From NCBI GenBank assembly GCA_016779485.1, contig JADHNN010000004.1, positions 37,981 to 101,980 on the forward strand: a stretch of 64,000 bases of DNA. The letters run 5' to 3'. Positions 31,026-41,889 of this stretch are shown here, in pieces (position 1 is the first letter of the stretch; every line of letters begins with the position of its first letter). The notes below the pieces were generated by a model, which had not been told where the DNA came from, searched no databases, and worked only from the letters and a program-made list of their open reading frames with translations. Source of the stretch: Gammaproteobacteria bacterium (GTDB lineage: Bacteria > Pseudomonadota > Gammaproteobacteria > GCA-002705445 > GCA-002716945). The translations under genes and the position numbers were made by a program.

Positions 31026-31385
31026 TTATTTTGCTTTTAGTAATTTTCTTGGACCTTTACGAGTTCTACTATTATTTTTAGTTTTTTGGCCTCTCAGTGG
31101 TAGGCCTTTTCTATGTCTGATACCTCTATAAGATCCTATATCCATTAATCGTTTAATATTTATTGAATTTTCTCGTCTTAAATCACCTTCAAGTTGATAT
31201 TCTTCTATAAATTGTCTTATAGTTTCAAGCTCTTTTTCTTCTAAATCTTTTACTTTCTTGGTTAAATCAATGCCAACTTTTTCACAAATATATTTTGCTC
31301 GTGTATCACCAATACCATATACGGATGTTAATGCTATCCAAATATGTTTGTGATTTTGTAAATTTATTCCTGCTATTCTTGCCAT
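31026..31385 (-). CDS. rpsM: 30S ribosomal protein S13
   Basis: [26 protein letters not shown]. Confidence 0.98.
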   Translation of the reverse strand: MARIAGINLQNHKHIWIALTSVYGIGDTRAKYICEKVGIDLTKKVKDLEEKELETIRQFIEEYQLEGDLRRENSINIKRLMDIGSYRGIRHRKGLPLRGQKTKNNSRTRKGPRKLLKAK

Positions 31386-31440
31386 ATCTTTCTCTGAGCG
31401 TAAATTCTATATTTCATTGGTCATTAATACAACAAATATA

Positions 31441-31554
31441 TTAACCTTGTCTCTGTTTATGTCTTGGATCCTTGCATATCACCCTGACAACACGATTTCT
31501 CCTGATTATTCTACAATTTCTACACATTTTTTTTACTGATGCTCTTACTTTCAT
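31441..31554 (-). CDS. rpmJ: 50S ribosomal protein L36 (37 aa, absent from the supplied ORF track)
   Basis: Translated by hand: [37 protein letters not shown]; start overlaps the secY stop by 4 nt. Confidence 0.97.
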   Translation of the reverse strand: MKVRASVKKMCRNCRIIRRNRVVRVICKDPRHKQRQG

Positions 31555-32900
31555 CTCATACCTCCACCAATACCTCTTAAATTAGCTTTTTTCATCATCC
31601 CTTCATACTGCTGTGACATCAAATGTGATTGAACTTGCGCCATCAAGTCCATTACTACAACAACAACAATCAAAAGAGATGTACCGCCAAAGTAAAACGG
31701 AACATTAAAATATAATATTAAAAATTCAGGCAATAAACAGACTCCTGTTATATATATAGCACCTACAGTAGTTAACTTTGTAGTTATTCCATCTATGTAT
31801 TTCGCCGTCTGTTCGCCTGGTCTTATTCCAGGGATAAACGCTCCAGATTTTTTTAAGTTGTCAGCTGTTTCACGAGGATTAAAAACCAATGCAGTATAAA
31901 AGAAACAGAAAAATATAATAGCTAATGCATAAAGAATAATATATGGCGGTTGTCCAGGCGATAATGTCATAGCTATTTTTTGAACAATACTATCAGGAGC
32001 GCCTGCGCTGGACCAGCTTGCAATTGTTGCAGGAAATAAGATTATTGCAGAGGCAAATATAGCAGGTATTACACCAGCCATATTTATCTTTAACGGAAGA
32101 AAGCTGCTTTGTGCCGCATACATCTTACGTCCTTGCATTTTTCTTGCATAATTAATAGGTATCTTTCTTTGTCCACGTTCAATGTATACAACAAAAGCTG
32201 TGGTCACTAGTGCTAGAATAAATATTAATATCACACTAAAGTTTTGAATTTCACCATTTCTTGCAAGTTCTATTGTACCTCCAATTGCGGATGGTAAGCC
32301 TGCCACGATGCCTGCAAATATTATGATAGATATACCATTACCTATTCCTCTTTCTGTAATTTGTTCACCCAACCATATTAAAAACATTGTCCCGGTAACC
32401 AGTGTGACAACACCAGTGATGAAAAATCCTAATCCTGGGTCAAGGACGAGAATAGTAGATGATGTGTTTTGATTCATAAGCGCATTCATTACTCCCATTG
32501 ATTGAAGTAAAGCTAATACTAGAGTGAAGTATCTAGTATATTTAGTAATATTTTTTCTACCTCTTTCGCCTTCTTTTCTAAGTTGTATTAATGGAGCATA
32601 GATATGTGTCATCATTTGAATGATGATAGATGCCGAAATATATGGCATCACACCTAATGCAAAAATTGACATCCTAGAGAGAGCTCCGCCGGAAAACATA
32701 TTAAACATATCTAAGATACTTCCCCTTTGTTGCTCAAAAAGAAAACTCATTACCGCAGGGTCAATACCAGGGAGTGTAATGAAACTCCCTAATCTAAAAA
32801 CAATTAGCGCAAAGATGACAAAAAATATTCTTTGCCTAATTTCAGATGACTTAGTAAGTCCGCCAAGTCCTGATGATATGCTTGTGGCATTTCTTGACAT
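31551..32900 (-). CDS. secY: preprotein translocase SecY
   Basis: SecY TM pattern, [33 protein letters not shown]. Confidence 0.98.
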   Translation of the reverse strand: MSRNATSISSGLGGLTKSSEIRQRIFFVIFALIVFRLGSFITLPGIDPAVMSFLFEQQRGSILDMFNMFSGGALSRMSIFALGVMPYISASIIIQMMTHIYAPLIQLRKEGERGRKNITKYTRYFTLVLALLQSMGVMNALMNQNTSSTILVLDPGLGFFITGVVTLVTGTMFLIWLGEQITERGIGNGISIIIFAGIVAGLPSAIGGTIELARNGEIQNFSVILIFILALVTTAFVVYIERGQRKIPINYARKMQGRKMYAAQSSFLPLKINMAGVIPAIFASAIILFPATIASWSSAGAPDSIVQKIAMTLSPGQPPYIILYALAIIFFCFFYTALVFNPRETADNLKKSGAFIPGIRPGEQTAKYIDGITTKLTTVGAIYITGVCLLPEFLILYFNVPFYFGGTSLLIVVVVVMDLMAQVQSHLMSQQYEGMMKKANLRGIGGGMR

Positions 32901-33307
32901 TACTTGATGAACTCCATAACAGATTTAGTTGCATCTATATCAATAAGCTTTTTTTTAGTAGTGATATTAACAGGACCTATGACTTTTACTTTAGTGGCTT
33001 TATTTTTTACAAGCTTATATTTCTTTAAAAGATCAATGGTAATATCAGTTTCTGTTATCTTTTCTAAATAATCATATTTTAATTCAACAGTATTGATATT
33101 TTTTTTAGATGTAAACCCAACTTTAGGCAGTCTTCTTTGTAGAGGCATTTGTCCGCCTTCAAAACCTACTTGTACTTTTCCACCAGTACGTGATTTTTGA
33201 CCTTTGTGTCCTCTGCCACAAGTTTTACCTGTTCCTGATGCTATACCTCTTCCAACTCTTTTTTTAGAATGTTTTGATTCTTTTTTTAATTTAATTTCAT
33301 TCAGCAT
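32900..33307 (-). CDS. rplO: 50S ribosomal protein L15
   Basis: [28 protein letters not shown]. Confidence 0.97.
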   Translation of the reverse strand: MLNEIKLKKESKHSKKRVGRGIASGTGKTCGRGHKGQKSRTGGKVQVGFEGGQMPLQRRLPKVGFTSKKNINTVELKYDYLEKITETDITIDLLKKYKLVKNKATKVKVIGPVNITTKKKLIDIDATKSVMEFIK

Positions 33308-33311
33308 TTTT

Positions 33312-33500
33312 CTACTCTTTTATTTGTTCTACATTAACCATATGTTTTACAGTTTCAATCATGCCTAGATTTTCTGGTGATGCTTCTATAATTTTTGAAT
33401 CCCTTATTCTTCTCAATCCAAGGCCTTTAATACAAGCTATTTGTTTTTTTGTTTTACCAATTAGACTAAGCTTTTGTGATACTTTAATTTTACTCATCAT
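33312..33500 (-). CDS. rpmD: 50S ribosomal protein L30
   Basis: [20 protein letters not shown]. Confidence 0.95.
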   Translation of the reverse strand: MMSKIKVSQKLSLIGKTKKQIACIKGLGLRRIRDSKIIEASPENLGMIETVKHMVNVEQIKE

Positions 33501-33506
33501 TTCTTC

Positions 33507-33998
33507 CTATAACTCGCTGGTTTTCTTGCCTCTTTTGAGCGCAACTTGAGCGGGATAATACATTGACTCTAGTCCTTTCACAGTTGCTTTTACAACATTA
33601 ATAGGATTTGTTGACCCTATGCTTTTTGCGAGAACATTATGTATTCCTGTTGCTTCAAACACAGCTCTCATTGCTCCTCCAGCGATAACTCCTGTACCCT
33701 CAGCCGCTGGTTGCATGTATACTTTAGCTGATCCATGTTGATGAGTAATGGCATGATGTAAGGTACCTTTTTTTAGAGATACAGATACCATACTCTTTTT
33801 TGCTTTTTCCATAGCCTTTTGTATAGCTGTCGGCACTTCTTTTGCTTTGCCGTAGCCATAACCAACTCTTCCATGTCCATCACCTACTACAGTAAGTGCT
33901 GTAAAACCAAACTGTCTTCCACCTTTTACTACTTTAGCTACACGATTAACAGCTACAAGTTTTTCAATATAATCTGAACTTCTTTCTTCTGATGCCAT
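33507..33998 (-). CDS. rpsE: 30S ribosomal protein S5
   Basis: [40 protein letters not shown]. Confidence 0.98.
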   Translation of the reverse strand: MASEERSSDYIEKLVAVNRVAKVVKGGRQFGFTALTVVGDGHGRVGYGYGKAKEVPTAIQKAMEKAKKSMVSVSLKKGTLHHAITHQHGSAKVYMQPAAEGTGVIAGGAMRAVFEATGIHNVLAKSIGSTNPINVVKATVKGLESMYYPAQVALKRGKKTSEL

Positions 33999-34360
33999 TA
34001 TATTTTTACTCCATTTTCTCTAAGCGCTTCTGCAACAGCTCTAACTCTCCCGTGGTATCTATATCCTGATCTGTCAAATGCTACATTGGTAATTTTAGCT
34101 TTTTTGATATAAGTAGCCATTTTAGTGCCCACATCTTTTGCGCTCTCAATATTATTAGATTTAGCTTTATTATTTTTTTGATTTGTAGACACAGTAGTTA
34201 TTACTCTATCGCCGCTAGGAGATATCAACTGTAGATACATATGTTGAATCGATCTGTGAATGCTTATTCTGTGGTTACCAGACTCAGCTATTTTAGCTCG
34301 AGTCTTTGTTGCTCTTCTAATTCTTTGATTGTTTTTATTTTTTGTATTAACTCTTATCAT
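33998..34360 (-). CDS. rplR: 50S ribosomal protein L18
   Basis: [26 protein letters not shown]. Confidence 0.97.
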   Translation of the reverse strand: MIRVNTKNKNNQRIRRATKTRAKIAESGNHRISIHRSIQHMYLQLISPSGDRVITTVSTNQKNNKAKSNNIESAKDVGTKMATYIKKAKITNVAFDRSGYRYHGRVRAVAEALRENGVKI

Positions 34361-34881
34361 TTTTTCTTAGCCTCTTTTTTGACTATTTGCTCATCTGAGT
34401 ATTTAATTCCTTTTCCTTTATATGGCTCAGGCGGTCTAACTGATCTTATATCAGCAGCTACTTGACCAACTTTTTGCTTATCAATTCCTGATATAACTAC
34501 TTCAGTCTGTGATGGAGTCTCTATTGTTATTCCTTCTGGAATTTCAAAATGAACAGGATGTGAATAGCCAACGGTCAATTCAACTTTCAATTTATCTGCT
34601 TTTGCTCTGTATCCTACACCTACAAGAGTCAATTTTTTTTCCCATCCTTTGGATACGCCAATAACCATGTTTGATAAAAGCGCTCTAGTTGTGCCGCTCA
34701 TTGCCGTTGATTCAGATTTAGTAGACACTTTGATTAGATTATCAGATTGCTCTACATCTATATCACTCGGTTTCATTAACTCTAAACTACCTTTTGGTCC
34801 TTTGATATTTATTACATTATTGATTACTTCGAATTGAACATCAGGATTTAATTCTATTGGCTTGCTGGCTACTTTTGACAT
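34357..34881 (-). CDS. rplF: 50S ribosomal protein L6
   Basis: LVGVGYRAKADKLKVELTVGYSHPV, RPPEPYKGKGIKYSDE. Confidence 0.97.
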   Translation of the reverse strand: MSKVASKPIELNPDVQFEVINNVINIKGPKGSLELMKPSDIDVEQSDNLIKVSTKSESTAMSGTTRALLSNMVIGVSKGWEKKLTLVGVGYRAKADKLKVELTVGYSHPVHFEIPEGITIETPSQTEVVISGIDKQKVGQVAADIRSVRPPEPYKGKGIKYSDEQIVKKEAKKK

Positions 34882-34885
34882 ATAT

Positions 34886-35278
34886 TCAAGAGATATAACA
34901 AATAATCTCTCCTCCGCATTTTTTCTCTTTAGCCATTTTTCCAGTCATTAGCCCTTGAGATGTTGATACGATACAAATACCAAGGCCATTTTTGACTAAA
35001 GGAATATCATCATATGACTTATAAATTCTCAACCCTGGTCTGCTTACTCTTTTTATATAGTCTATAACTGGTTTACCGTCATAATACTTTAAATCAACAA
35101 TTAGATTTTTATAATCCCCTTCATCAATAGTAATTCCATTGATGTATCCTTCGTCAAGCATCACTTTACAAACGGCTTCTTTCATTTTAGAAAAAGGAAT
35201 TGAAACAGTCTCTTTATTGGACATTTGGCCATTTCGTATTCTTGTTAAAAGATCAGATATTGTGTCATTCATGCTCAT
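34886..35278 (-). CDS. rpsH: 30S ribosomal protein S8
   Basis: MSMNDTISDLLTRIRNG, VSTSQGLMTGKMAKEKKCGGEIICYIS. Confidence 0.97.
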   Translation of the reverse strand: MSMNDTISDLLTRIRNGQMSNKETVSIPFSKMKEAVCKVMLDEGYINGITIDEGDYKNLIVDLKYYDGKPVIDYIKRVSRPGLRIYKSYDDIPLVKNGLGICIVSTSQGLMTGKMAKEKKCGGEIICYIS

Positions 35279-35282
35279 AATA

Positions 35283-35588
35283 TTACCAACTCGCTTTTGT
35301 TAAGCCTGGAATTAAGCCTTGCATTGCCATTTCCCTTAATTTTGTTCTTCCAAGTGTAAATTTTCTATAAACACCTCTGGGTCTTCCAGTTAATGCACAT
35401 CTATTACGCTTTCTTACAGCTAATGCATTGAGCGGTATCTTTTGTAAGTTGATTCTTAATTCCATAGCTTCTTCATCAGAAGTTTTTTTATCTTTGAGTT
35501 TCTCTTTAATCATATTAATTTTAGAAAGATATTTTTTATTAAGCTTTTCTCTCTTTTTCTCTCTTTCGATCATGGATAATTTTGCCAT
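35283..35588 (-). CDS. rpsN: 30S ribosomal protein S14
   Basis: [27 protein letters not shown]; start set at [10 protein letters not shown]. Confidence 0.96.
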   Translation of the reverse strand: MAKLSMIEREKKREKLNKKYLSKINMIKEKLKDKKTSDEEAMELRINLQKIPLNALAVRKRNRCALTGRPRGVYRKFTLGRTKLREMAMQGLIPGLTKASW

Positions 35589-35589
35589 A

Positions 35590-36126
35590 TTATTTAAATG
35601 GAAAGTTAAATTGTTTAAATAACTCCATTGCCTCCTCATTGTTTTTTGCGCTAGTTGTAATACAAATATCTAGGCCTTTGATTTTATCAATTTTATCAAA
35701 ATCTATTTCTGGGAATATTATGTGCTCCTTGACGCCAAGAGTATAGTTTCCCATGCCATCAAAAGATTTGTCGCTATATCCTCTAAAATCTCTAGTTCTT
35801 GGTAGTGATATTTTTATGAGTTTCTCAAAAAAATCATACATCATTTTATTTCTGAGTGTAACTTTACATCCTATAGGCATCCCTTCTCTAAGTTTGAAGT
35901 TAGCAATAGATTTTTTAGCATAAGTTAGGACTGCTTTTTGACCAGATATTTGTGTTAATTCTTCTTGTGCTTTTTCTAAGATTTTCTTATCGTTAATTGC
36001 TGCGCCTAAACCCATATTTATTGTAATCTTGACTAAACGAGGTGCTTCCATATTCGACTTAAAACTGAATCTTTCCATAAGTGCTGGAACAACATTCTCT
36101 TTATAATATTCTTTGAATGTATTCAT
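35590..36126 (-). CDS. rplE: 50S ribosomal protein L5
   Basis: [24 protein letters not shown]. Confidence 0.97.
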   Translation of the reverse strand: MNTFKEYYKENVVPALMERFSFKSNMEAPRLVKITINMGLGAAINDKKILEKAQEELTQISGQKAVLTYAKKSIANFKLREGMPIGCKVTLRNKMMYDFFEKLIKISLPRTRDFRGYSDKSFDGMGNYTLGVKEHIIFPEIDFDKIDKIKGLDICITTSAKNNEEAMELFKQFNFPFK

Positions 36127-36443
36127 TAAATATCGATGACCTCTCTATTAGATTTATAGATTCTGACTTTCTTGCCAGATTCAAGTTTTTTAAATCCAAC
36201 TCTATCTTGTTTTTTCGTTACAGGATTAAATATCATTATGTTTGAAATTTCTATAGGCATTTCTTTCTCAATAATACCCCCTTCAATTCCTGCATTTGGG
36301 TTTGGCTTAGTATGTTTCTTAGCCATATTAATTGCTGAAACTATGCATTTGTTGTCATCAAGCAGTCTGACGATTTCGCCTTTTTTTCCTTTATCTTTAC
36401 CAGCAATTACAATAACAGAGTCGCCTTTTTTTATTTTATTCAT
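36126..36443 (-). CDS. rplX: 50S ribosomal protein L24
   Basis: [20 protein letters not shown]. Confidence 0.97.
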   Translation of the reverse strand: MNKIKKGDSVIVIAGKDKGKKGEIVRLLDDNKCIVSAINMAKKHTKPNPNAGIEGGIIEKEMPIEISNIMIFNPVTKKQDRVGFKKLESGKKVRIYKSNREVIDI

Positions 36444-36811
36444 TACAGTACCTCTGGTGCTAAAGATATAATCTTCATGAAAGTTAAATCTCTCAGTTCT
36501 CTTGTGACAGGCCCAAATATTCTAGTTCCTAAAGGTTCAAGTTTATTGTCAAGCAGCACCACAGCATTACTGTCAAATCTTATTAGCGAACCATCAGGTC
36601 TTCTAACGCCTTTCTTTGTTCTCACGATCACTGCGTTGTAAACTTCACCTTTTTTTACTTTAGCTTTAGGAATAGCATCTTTTACAGCAACTTTTATAAC
36701 ATCGCCTACTGATGCGAACCTTCTATGTGAGCCTCCAAGGACTTTGATACACATTACTCTTCTCGCGCCACTATTATCCGCTGATTTAAGAATTGTTTGC
36801 ATTTGTATCAT
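36443..36811 (-). CDS. rplN: 50S ribosomal protein L14
   Basis: [27 protein letters not shown]. Confidence 0.98.
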   Translation of the reverse strand: MIQMQTILKSADNSGARRVMCIKVLGGSHRRFASVGDVIKVAVKDAIPKAKVKKGEVYNAVIVRTKKGVRRPDGSLIRFDSNAVVLLDNKLEPLGTRIFGPVTRELRDLTFMKIISLAPEVL

Positions 36812-36820
36812 AGTATTCCT

Positions 36821-37060
36821 CTAATCCTCAACGAGTGTCCAAGTTTTTGTTTTTGATATAGGCCTACACTGCTTAATCTTGATAAGGTCACCGACATTGC
36901 ACTGATTATTCTCGTCATGAATATGGTACTTTGTAGATCTCTTAATATACTTGCCATTAACTGGATGTTTTACAAGTCTCTCAACGCTTACAACAGCAGA
37001 CTTATTCATAGCAGTTTTAACAACTTTAGCGGTTATTGGCTTTTTAATTTTATTTTCCAT
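36821..37060 (-). CDS. rpsQ: 30S ribosomal protein S17
   Basis: [28 protein letters not shown]. Confidence 0.96.
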   Translation of the reverse strand: MENKIKKPITAKVVKTAMNKSAVVSVERLVKHPVNGKYIKRSTKYHIHDENNQCNVGDLIKIKQCRPISKTKTWTLVED

Positions 37061-37247
37061 TATTAATCTCTTTTAACACTGTTTTTACTCTAGCAGCAGT
37101 AATCTTGTTTTCTCTAAATAAATGAGGTTTAGGATTTAAACCTGAGCCTCTTTTAATTCTTAGAGAAAATCTTTCTTTTGCAAGATCATCTAAAACTTGA
37201 TTTAGTTCAGATTCATTCTTTTTTCTGAGTTCATCCATTTTCATCAT
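37050..37247 (-). CDS. rpmC: 50S ribosomal protein L29
   Basis: [18 protein letters not shown]; position between L16 and S17. Confidence 0.95.
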   Translation of the reverse strand: MMKMDELRKKNESELNQVLDDLAKERFSLRIKRGSGLNPKPHLFRENKITAARVKTVLKEINNGK

Positions 37248-37657
37248 AATGCAGTCCTAGAAACAAAAGTTGTTAATACTGGAAGCTTAGCAGCAGCAAG
37301 TCTAAAGGCTTCCTTGGCAATTTCTTCTGACACTCCTTCCATCTCATACAAAACTTTCCCTGGCTGTACTTTTGATACCCAGTATTCTACGTTACCTTTA
37401 CCTTTACCCATTCTTACTTCTATAGGTTTTTTTGTGATTGGCACATCTGGAAAAATTCTAATCCAAATTTTACCACCACGTTTTATGTATCTTGTCATAG
37501 CTCTTCTGGCTGCTTCAATTTGTCTTGCGGTAACTCTCCCTCTAGTTGTAGCTTTAAGACCAAATTCACCAAAGCTAACTTTAGCGCCTGATGTAGCGAA
37601 ACCACGAAGTCTTCCCTTTTGTTGTTTTCTGAATTTTGTTTTCTTAGGTTGTAACAT
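37244..37657 (-). CDS. rplP: 50S ribosomal protein L16
   Basis: [41 protein letters not shown]. Confidence 0.98.
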   Translation of the reverse strand: MLQPKKTKFRKQQKGRLRGFATSGAKVSFGEFGLKATTRGRVTARQIEAARRAMTRYIKRGGKIWIRIFPDVPITKKPIEVRMGKGKGNVEYWVSKVQPGKVLYEMEGVSEEIAKEAFRLAAAKLPVLTTFVSRTAL

Positions 37658-38334
37658 TATTTATTCTTTGTATTTTTATTATTAGTTTTAGTATCACTTT
37701 TGATTTCGTCTTCAGAATAAATCCAAACTTTCACTCCTATGATTCCATAGGTAGTCAATGCTTCTGCAAAACCGTAATCAATAGCTGCATCAAGTGTATG
37801 AAGCGGGACTCTCCCCTCTCGGTACCACTCACTTCTAGCAATTTCTGCACCATTTAATCTTCCTGCAACATTTACTTTTATACCAAGAGCTCCCAATCTC
37901 ATTGTATTTGTAACAGCTCTTTTCATAGCTCTTCTATACATAATTCTTCTTTCTAACTGCTGTGTAATTCCCTCAGCAACTAATTGTGAATCTAATTCAG
38001 GTTTTTTGATTTCCTTAACATTCACTTTTATCATTGATTTATCAACCTTAAGTATTGTAGATATCTTGTTTCTAAATACTTCTATATCTTCACCTTTTTT
38101 CCCAATGACTATCCCAGGTCTTGATGTATATATGTTTACAATTGCTTCTTTTGTTGGTCTTTCGATAACAATTTTACTCACAGATGCATTTTTCAATTTC
38201 TTTTTAAGGTACTCACGTATGCGGTAGTCATCAAGTAAGTAATTAGAAAAATCTTTACTATTTGCATACCACTTAGATGAGTAATCTGTCGATATACCCA
38301 GTCTAAAACCTGTTGGATGTACTTTTTGTCCCAT
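37657..38334 (-). CDS. rpsC: 30S ribosomal protein S3
   Basis: [28 protein letters not shown]. Confidence 0.98.
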   Translation of the reverse strand: MGQKVHPTGFRLGISTDYSSKWYANSKDFSNYLLDDYRIREYLKKKLKNASVSKIVIERPTKEAIVNIYTSRPGIVIGKKGEDIEVFRNKISTILKVDKSMIKVNVKEIKKPELDSQLVAEGITQQLERRIMYRRAMKRAVTNTMRLGALGIKVNVAGRLNGAEIARSEWYREGRVPLHTLDAAIDYGFAEALTTYGIIGVKVWIYSEDEIKSDTKTNNKNTKNK

Positions 38335-38675
38335 TATTTTTCCTTTTTGTCACTTACAACTATCGTAATATGACTTGTTCGTTTCAAAATCTGATTTACT
38401 CTTCCTCTAGCTCTAGGTCTGTGTCTTTTGCCATATGGCCCCTCATCAACAAGGACATTTTTTACAATTAATTCGTCTATATCAGCTGAATTATTATGTT
38501 CAGCATTAGCGACAGCTGATTCTAAAACTTTTAGAATCAATTGGGAAGCTTTCTTATTACTATAATTCAAAAATTCAAATGCTTTGTTTACTGTTAAACC
38601 TCTTACGGCATCAGCAACAAGTCTGCACTTTTGAGCAGAAATTTTTTGATATTTTAAAATCGCCTGAGTATTCAT
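38334..38675 (-). CDS. rplV: 50S ribosomal protein L22
   Basis: [41 protein letters not shown]. Confidence 0.97.
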   Translation of the reverse strand: MNTQAILKYQKISAQKCRLVADAVRGLTVNKAFEFLNYSNKKASQLILKVLESAVANAEHNNSADIDELIVKNVLVDEGPYGKRHRPRARGRVNQILKRTSHITIVVSDKKEK

Positions 38676-38678
38676 ATT

Positions 38679-38954
38679 CTATCCTTTTGCTTTCCTGTCA
38701 CCTGAATGACCTTTAAAAACTCTAGTAGGTGAAAACTCTCCAAGCTTATGTCCAATCATATTCTCAGTCACATATACTGGTACATGCTGTTTACCGTTAT
38801 GAACAGCTATAGTTAGACCAATCATATCTGGTGATATCATAGATCTTCTTGACCAAGTTTTAATTGGTTTTTTATCATTTTCTTTAAGGGCTTTATCAAC
38901 CTTAGCTTGTAAGTGATGATCTATAAATGGTCCTTTTTTTAATGATCTCGCCAC
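38679..38954 (-). CDS. rpsS: 30S ribosomal protein S19
   Basis: [34 protein letters not shown]. Confidence 0.98.
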   Translation of the reverse strand: MARSLKKGPFIDHHLQAKVDKALKENDKKPIKTWSRRSMISPDMIGLTIAVHNGKQHVPVYVTENMIGHKLGEFSPTRVFKGHSGDRKAKG

Positions 38955-38956
38955 AT

Positions 38957-39793
38957 CTATTTCCTATTTTTGTTAACTCTTCTTCTGACAATCAGTTTAT
39001 CAGTTCTCTTATTTGATCTAGTTTTATATCCTTTTGTTGGTGTTCCCCAAGGTGAAACAGGATCACGTCCACCTGATGTTTTACCTTCACCTCCACCATG
39101 CGGATGATCAATAGGGTTCATAGCTACACCACGCACAGTAGGCCTTACCCCTAACCATCTCTTTGCGCCTGCTTTACCGTGTTTTTGAAGATTGTACTCA
39201 CTATTACCGACTTCACCTATAGTAGCTCTACAGGTTTTAAAGATCTTTCTAGTCTCTCCGGACTTAAGTCTAAGCGTTGCATAATCGCCATCTATAGCAA
39301 CTATCTGTGCTACTGTTCCAGCACTTCTAGCAATCTGAGCTCCTTTACCCGGTTTCATTTCAATACAATGCACTTGCGTGCCAACAGGTATATTTGTTAG
39401 TGGAAGTGTGTTTCCAATATTTATAGATGATTGATCGCCAGACATAATTTGATCGCCTGATTTTAGATTTTTTGGAGCTATTATGTATCTTCTTTCACCA
39501 TCAGCGTATAAAAGCAATGCAATATTAGCATTTCTATTTGGATCATATTCAAGTCTTTCAACTGTTGCAGGTATATTGTCTTTATTTCTTTTAAAATCTA
39601 TTATCCTATATCTTTTTTTGTGCCCGCCGCCAATATGTCTTGTAGTTATTCTTCCTTGGTTATTTCGTCCACCAGTTTTATTCAACTTAGCTATTAATGG
39701 TTCGTATGGCTGACCTTTATAGAGACCTTGATTAGATATTTTTACTCTAAATCTTCTACCCGGTGAAGTTGGTTTAGATTTTACGATTGTCAT
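38957..39793 (-). CDS. rplB: 50S ribosomal protein L2
   Basis: [30 protein letters not shown]. Confidence 0.98.
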   Translation of the reverse strand: MTIVKSKPTSPGRRFRVKISNQGLYKGQPYEPLIAKLNKTGGRNNQGRITTRHIGGGHKKRYRIIDFKRNKDNIPATVERLEYDPNRNANIALLLYADGERRYIIAPKNLKSGDQIMSGDQSSINIGNTLPLTNIPVGTQVHCIEMKPGKGAQIARSAGTVAQIVAIDGDYATLRLKSGETRKIFKTCRATIGEVGNSEYNLQKHGKAGAKRWLGVRPTVRGVAMNPIDHPHGGGEGKTSGGRDPVSPWGTPTKGYKTRSNKRTDKLIVRRRVNKNRK

Positions 39794-40095
39794 TTAGTAA
39801 CCTCTTCCTCACCATAATTGATATCGAACCCCTCTTGAAGTCTTACATATGCTTTCTTCCAATCTTTTCTTTTTCCGAATGTCCTTCCAATGCGTGTAAG
39901 TTTTCCTTGCACGTTCATTAACCTTACACTTTTCACTTTCACGTCAAACATAAGTTCTACAGCTTTTTTAACCTCTGGTTTTGTAGCATCTTTAAGTACA
40001 GAAAATACGTGTTGATTCTCTAGATCTGCTCTCATGGTAGCTTTTTCCGAAATTCTAGGACTTACAATGATATTTGCTAATCTTTGAGTATTCAT
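39790..40095 (-). CDS. rplW: 50S ribosomal protein L23
   Basis: [33 protein letters not shown]. Confidence 0.96.
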   Translation of the reverse strand: MNTQRLANIIVSPRISEKATMRADLENQHVFSVLKDATKPEVKKAVELMFDVKVKSVRLMNVQGKLTRIGRTFGKRKDWKKAYVRLQEGFDINYGEEEVTK

Positions 40096-40670
40096 ACTGT
40101 AGTTGCCTTTTCAATATGCTCCAATACATTTTTATCAATAACAATATTGTCATGTTTCATTAGTATGTGCGGGTTTATGTCTTTATAGTCTATCACTGAT
40201 ATATTTTTGATATTCCTGAGTGAAAAAAATACATTGGCATTATTCTCAGTAGAAATAAATAGGGCATTAGTAATTTTTAATCTGTCTAAAAGCTCTTTAC
40301 CTAATTTTGTCTTCTTCTCTGCAAAATTAAGATTATCAGATAAAAATAATCTTTCTTGTTTTAAAAGTTCATTAAAAATACAATTTAGTGCACCTTTATA
40401 CATTTTTTTATTAATTTTCTTATTATAATCTTTAGGCCGTGCAGCAAAAGTAACTCCACCAGTTCTCCAAATAGGACTTCTTGTAGTCCCTGCTCTTGCT
40501 CTTCCAGAGCCTTTTTGAGGTCTTGGTTTTGCGCCACCTCCACTTACAGCTGATCTATTTTTTTGTGTTTTTGTCCCACTTCTTTGATTAGCCATGAAGT
40601 CAGTAATAACTTGATGAACTAAAGCCTCATTAAATTCTTTTGTAAATATTTTTGCAAGTTCAGCGATCAT
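40092..40670 (-). CDS. rplD: 50S ribosomal protein L4
   Basis: RSGTKTQKNRSAVSGGGAKPRPQKGSGRARAGTTRSPIWRTGGV. Confidence 0.97.
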   Translation of the reverse strand: MIAELAKIFTKEFNEALVHQVITDFMANQRSGTKTQKNRSAVSGGGAKPRPQKGSGRARAGTTRSPIWRTGGVTFAARPKDYNKKINKKMYKGALNCIFNELLKQERLFLSDNLNFAEKKTKLGKELLDRLKITNALFISTENNANVFFSLRNIKNISVIDYKDINPHILMKHDNIVIDKNVLEHIEKATTV

Positions 40671-41449
40671 GCTTCTTTACCGCTCTTGTCATTAGTTTGT
40701 TTCTGAGTTGTATCGTCTGTTTTAACTGAATCCTCAGTAGTATCTTTTTTAGCTTCGACAGCTTGATCAGTTTTGTTTGATTCAGATTTTTCTGTAAAAA
40801 TTTCTTTTGGAATATATTTTTTTTGAGTAGGTTTGATAATAACTACGCTTCCTTTATGACCAGGAACACTGCCTTTAACTAGCATAATGTTTTCCTCTGG
40901 CATAATCTTAACAATCGTTAAATTTTGAATAGTTCTTTGAACGTTACCAAGTTGACCTGGCATTTTTTTACCTTTAAATACACGTCCAGGGTCTTGACAT
41001 TGGCCTGTAGATCCTAATGCTCTGTGTGATACTGAATTACCATGTGTTGCATCTTGTGTTTTAAAATGATGTCTTTTCACACCGCCCTGAAAACCTTTTC
41101 CAAGAGATTTACCGATAATATCAACATGTTCGCCTGCTTTAAATCTGTCAACCTTTACATCTGTACCGACTGTTATATCATCTGCTAGATTTTTAACTCT
41201 AAATTCATGCTGTCCTCTAGCAGGTTTGATGTTTGATTTTTTATAGTGTCCAACCAATGCTTTACTTAATCTACTTTCTTTTTGACTTCCGTATGCTACT
41301 TGTATAGCTGAGTAACCATCTCTGTCTTTCGTTTTAATCTGTGATATACGATTTGAGTCTATATTTATTACAGTTACAGGAATAGATGTACCTGAGTCAT
41401 CGAACACTCGTGTCATACCTGTTTTAATGCCAACTAGGCCTATGCTCAT
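40667..41449 (-). CDS. rplC: 50S ribosomal protein L3 with C-terminal low-complexity extension
   Basis: GLVGIKTGMTRVFDDSG, GNSVSHRALGSTGQCQDPGRVFKGKKMPGQLG; about 40-residue charged tail. Confidence 0.96.
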   Translation of the reverse strand: MSIGLVGIKTGMTRVFDDSGTSIPVTVINIDSNRISQIKTKDRDGYSAIQVAYGSQKESRLSKALVGHYKKSNIKPARGQHEFRVKNLADDITVGTDVKVDRFKAGEHVDIIGKSLGKGFQGGVKRHHFKTQDATHGNSVSHRALGSTGQCQDPGRVFKGKKMPGQLGNVQRTIQNLTIVKIMPEENIMLVKGSVPGHKGSVVIIKPTQKKYIPKEIFTEKSESNKTDQAVEAKKDTTEDSVKTDDTTQKQTNDKSGKEA

Positions 41450-41499
41450 TTTCTTGTCCTCAAAATGAAAAAGTTAGTTAATTCTGTAATATTTAAGGT

Positions 41500-41524
41500 G
41501 CTGAATATTAACATAAAATTCAGC
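41500..41524 (-). other. stem-loop in the rpsJ-rplC intergenic region
   Basis: GCTGAAT-N11-ATTCAGC (arms 41500-41506 and 41518-41524); no U-tract. Confidence 0.6.
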
Positions 41525-41557
41525 ATTGTTACACTTTTTTAGGGATTTTTTAGTAAA

Positions 41558-41887
41558 TTAGCTTAATTCAATTTGCACGTCTACGCCTGCAGCAAGGTCA
41601 AGCTTCATAAGTGCATCGACAGTTTTATCTGTAGGCTCAATAATATCCATAAGTCTTTTATGAGTACGTATTTCATATTGATCACGAGCATCTTTATCTA
41701 CATGAGGAGAGACAAGAACTGTGTACCTTTCAATCTTTGTTGGAAGCGGTATAGGACCAATCACTCTTGCTCCTGTTCTTTTTGCAGTTTCAAGTATTTC
41801 TTTTGAAGATGCATCTATTAATTTGTGATCAAACGTTTTGAGTCGTATTCTTATATTTTGAGTATTCTTTTTCTTCTTAGTTGCCAT
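41558..41887 (-). CDS. rpsJ: 30S ribosomal protein S10
   Basis: [29 protein letters not shown]. Confidence 0.98.
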   Translation of the reverse strand: MATKKKKNTQNIRIRLKTFDHKLIDASSKEILETAKRTGARVIGPIPLPTKIERYTVLVSPHVDKDARDQYEIRTHKRLMDIIEPTDKTVDALMKLDLAAGVDVQIELS

Positions 41888-41889
41888 AT

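Noticed and set aside
35500-35580. Repetitive CTCTTTTTCTCTCTTTC tract as a repeat element
   Set aside because: It is the codon-level K/E/R-rich segment of S14 ([12 protein letters not shown]).
41500-41524. rpsJ-rplC hairpin as an intrinsic terminator
   Set aside because: No U-tract follows on the minus strand; retained only as a possible regulatory structure.
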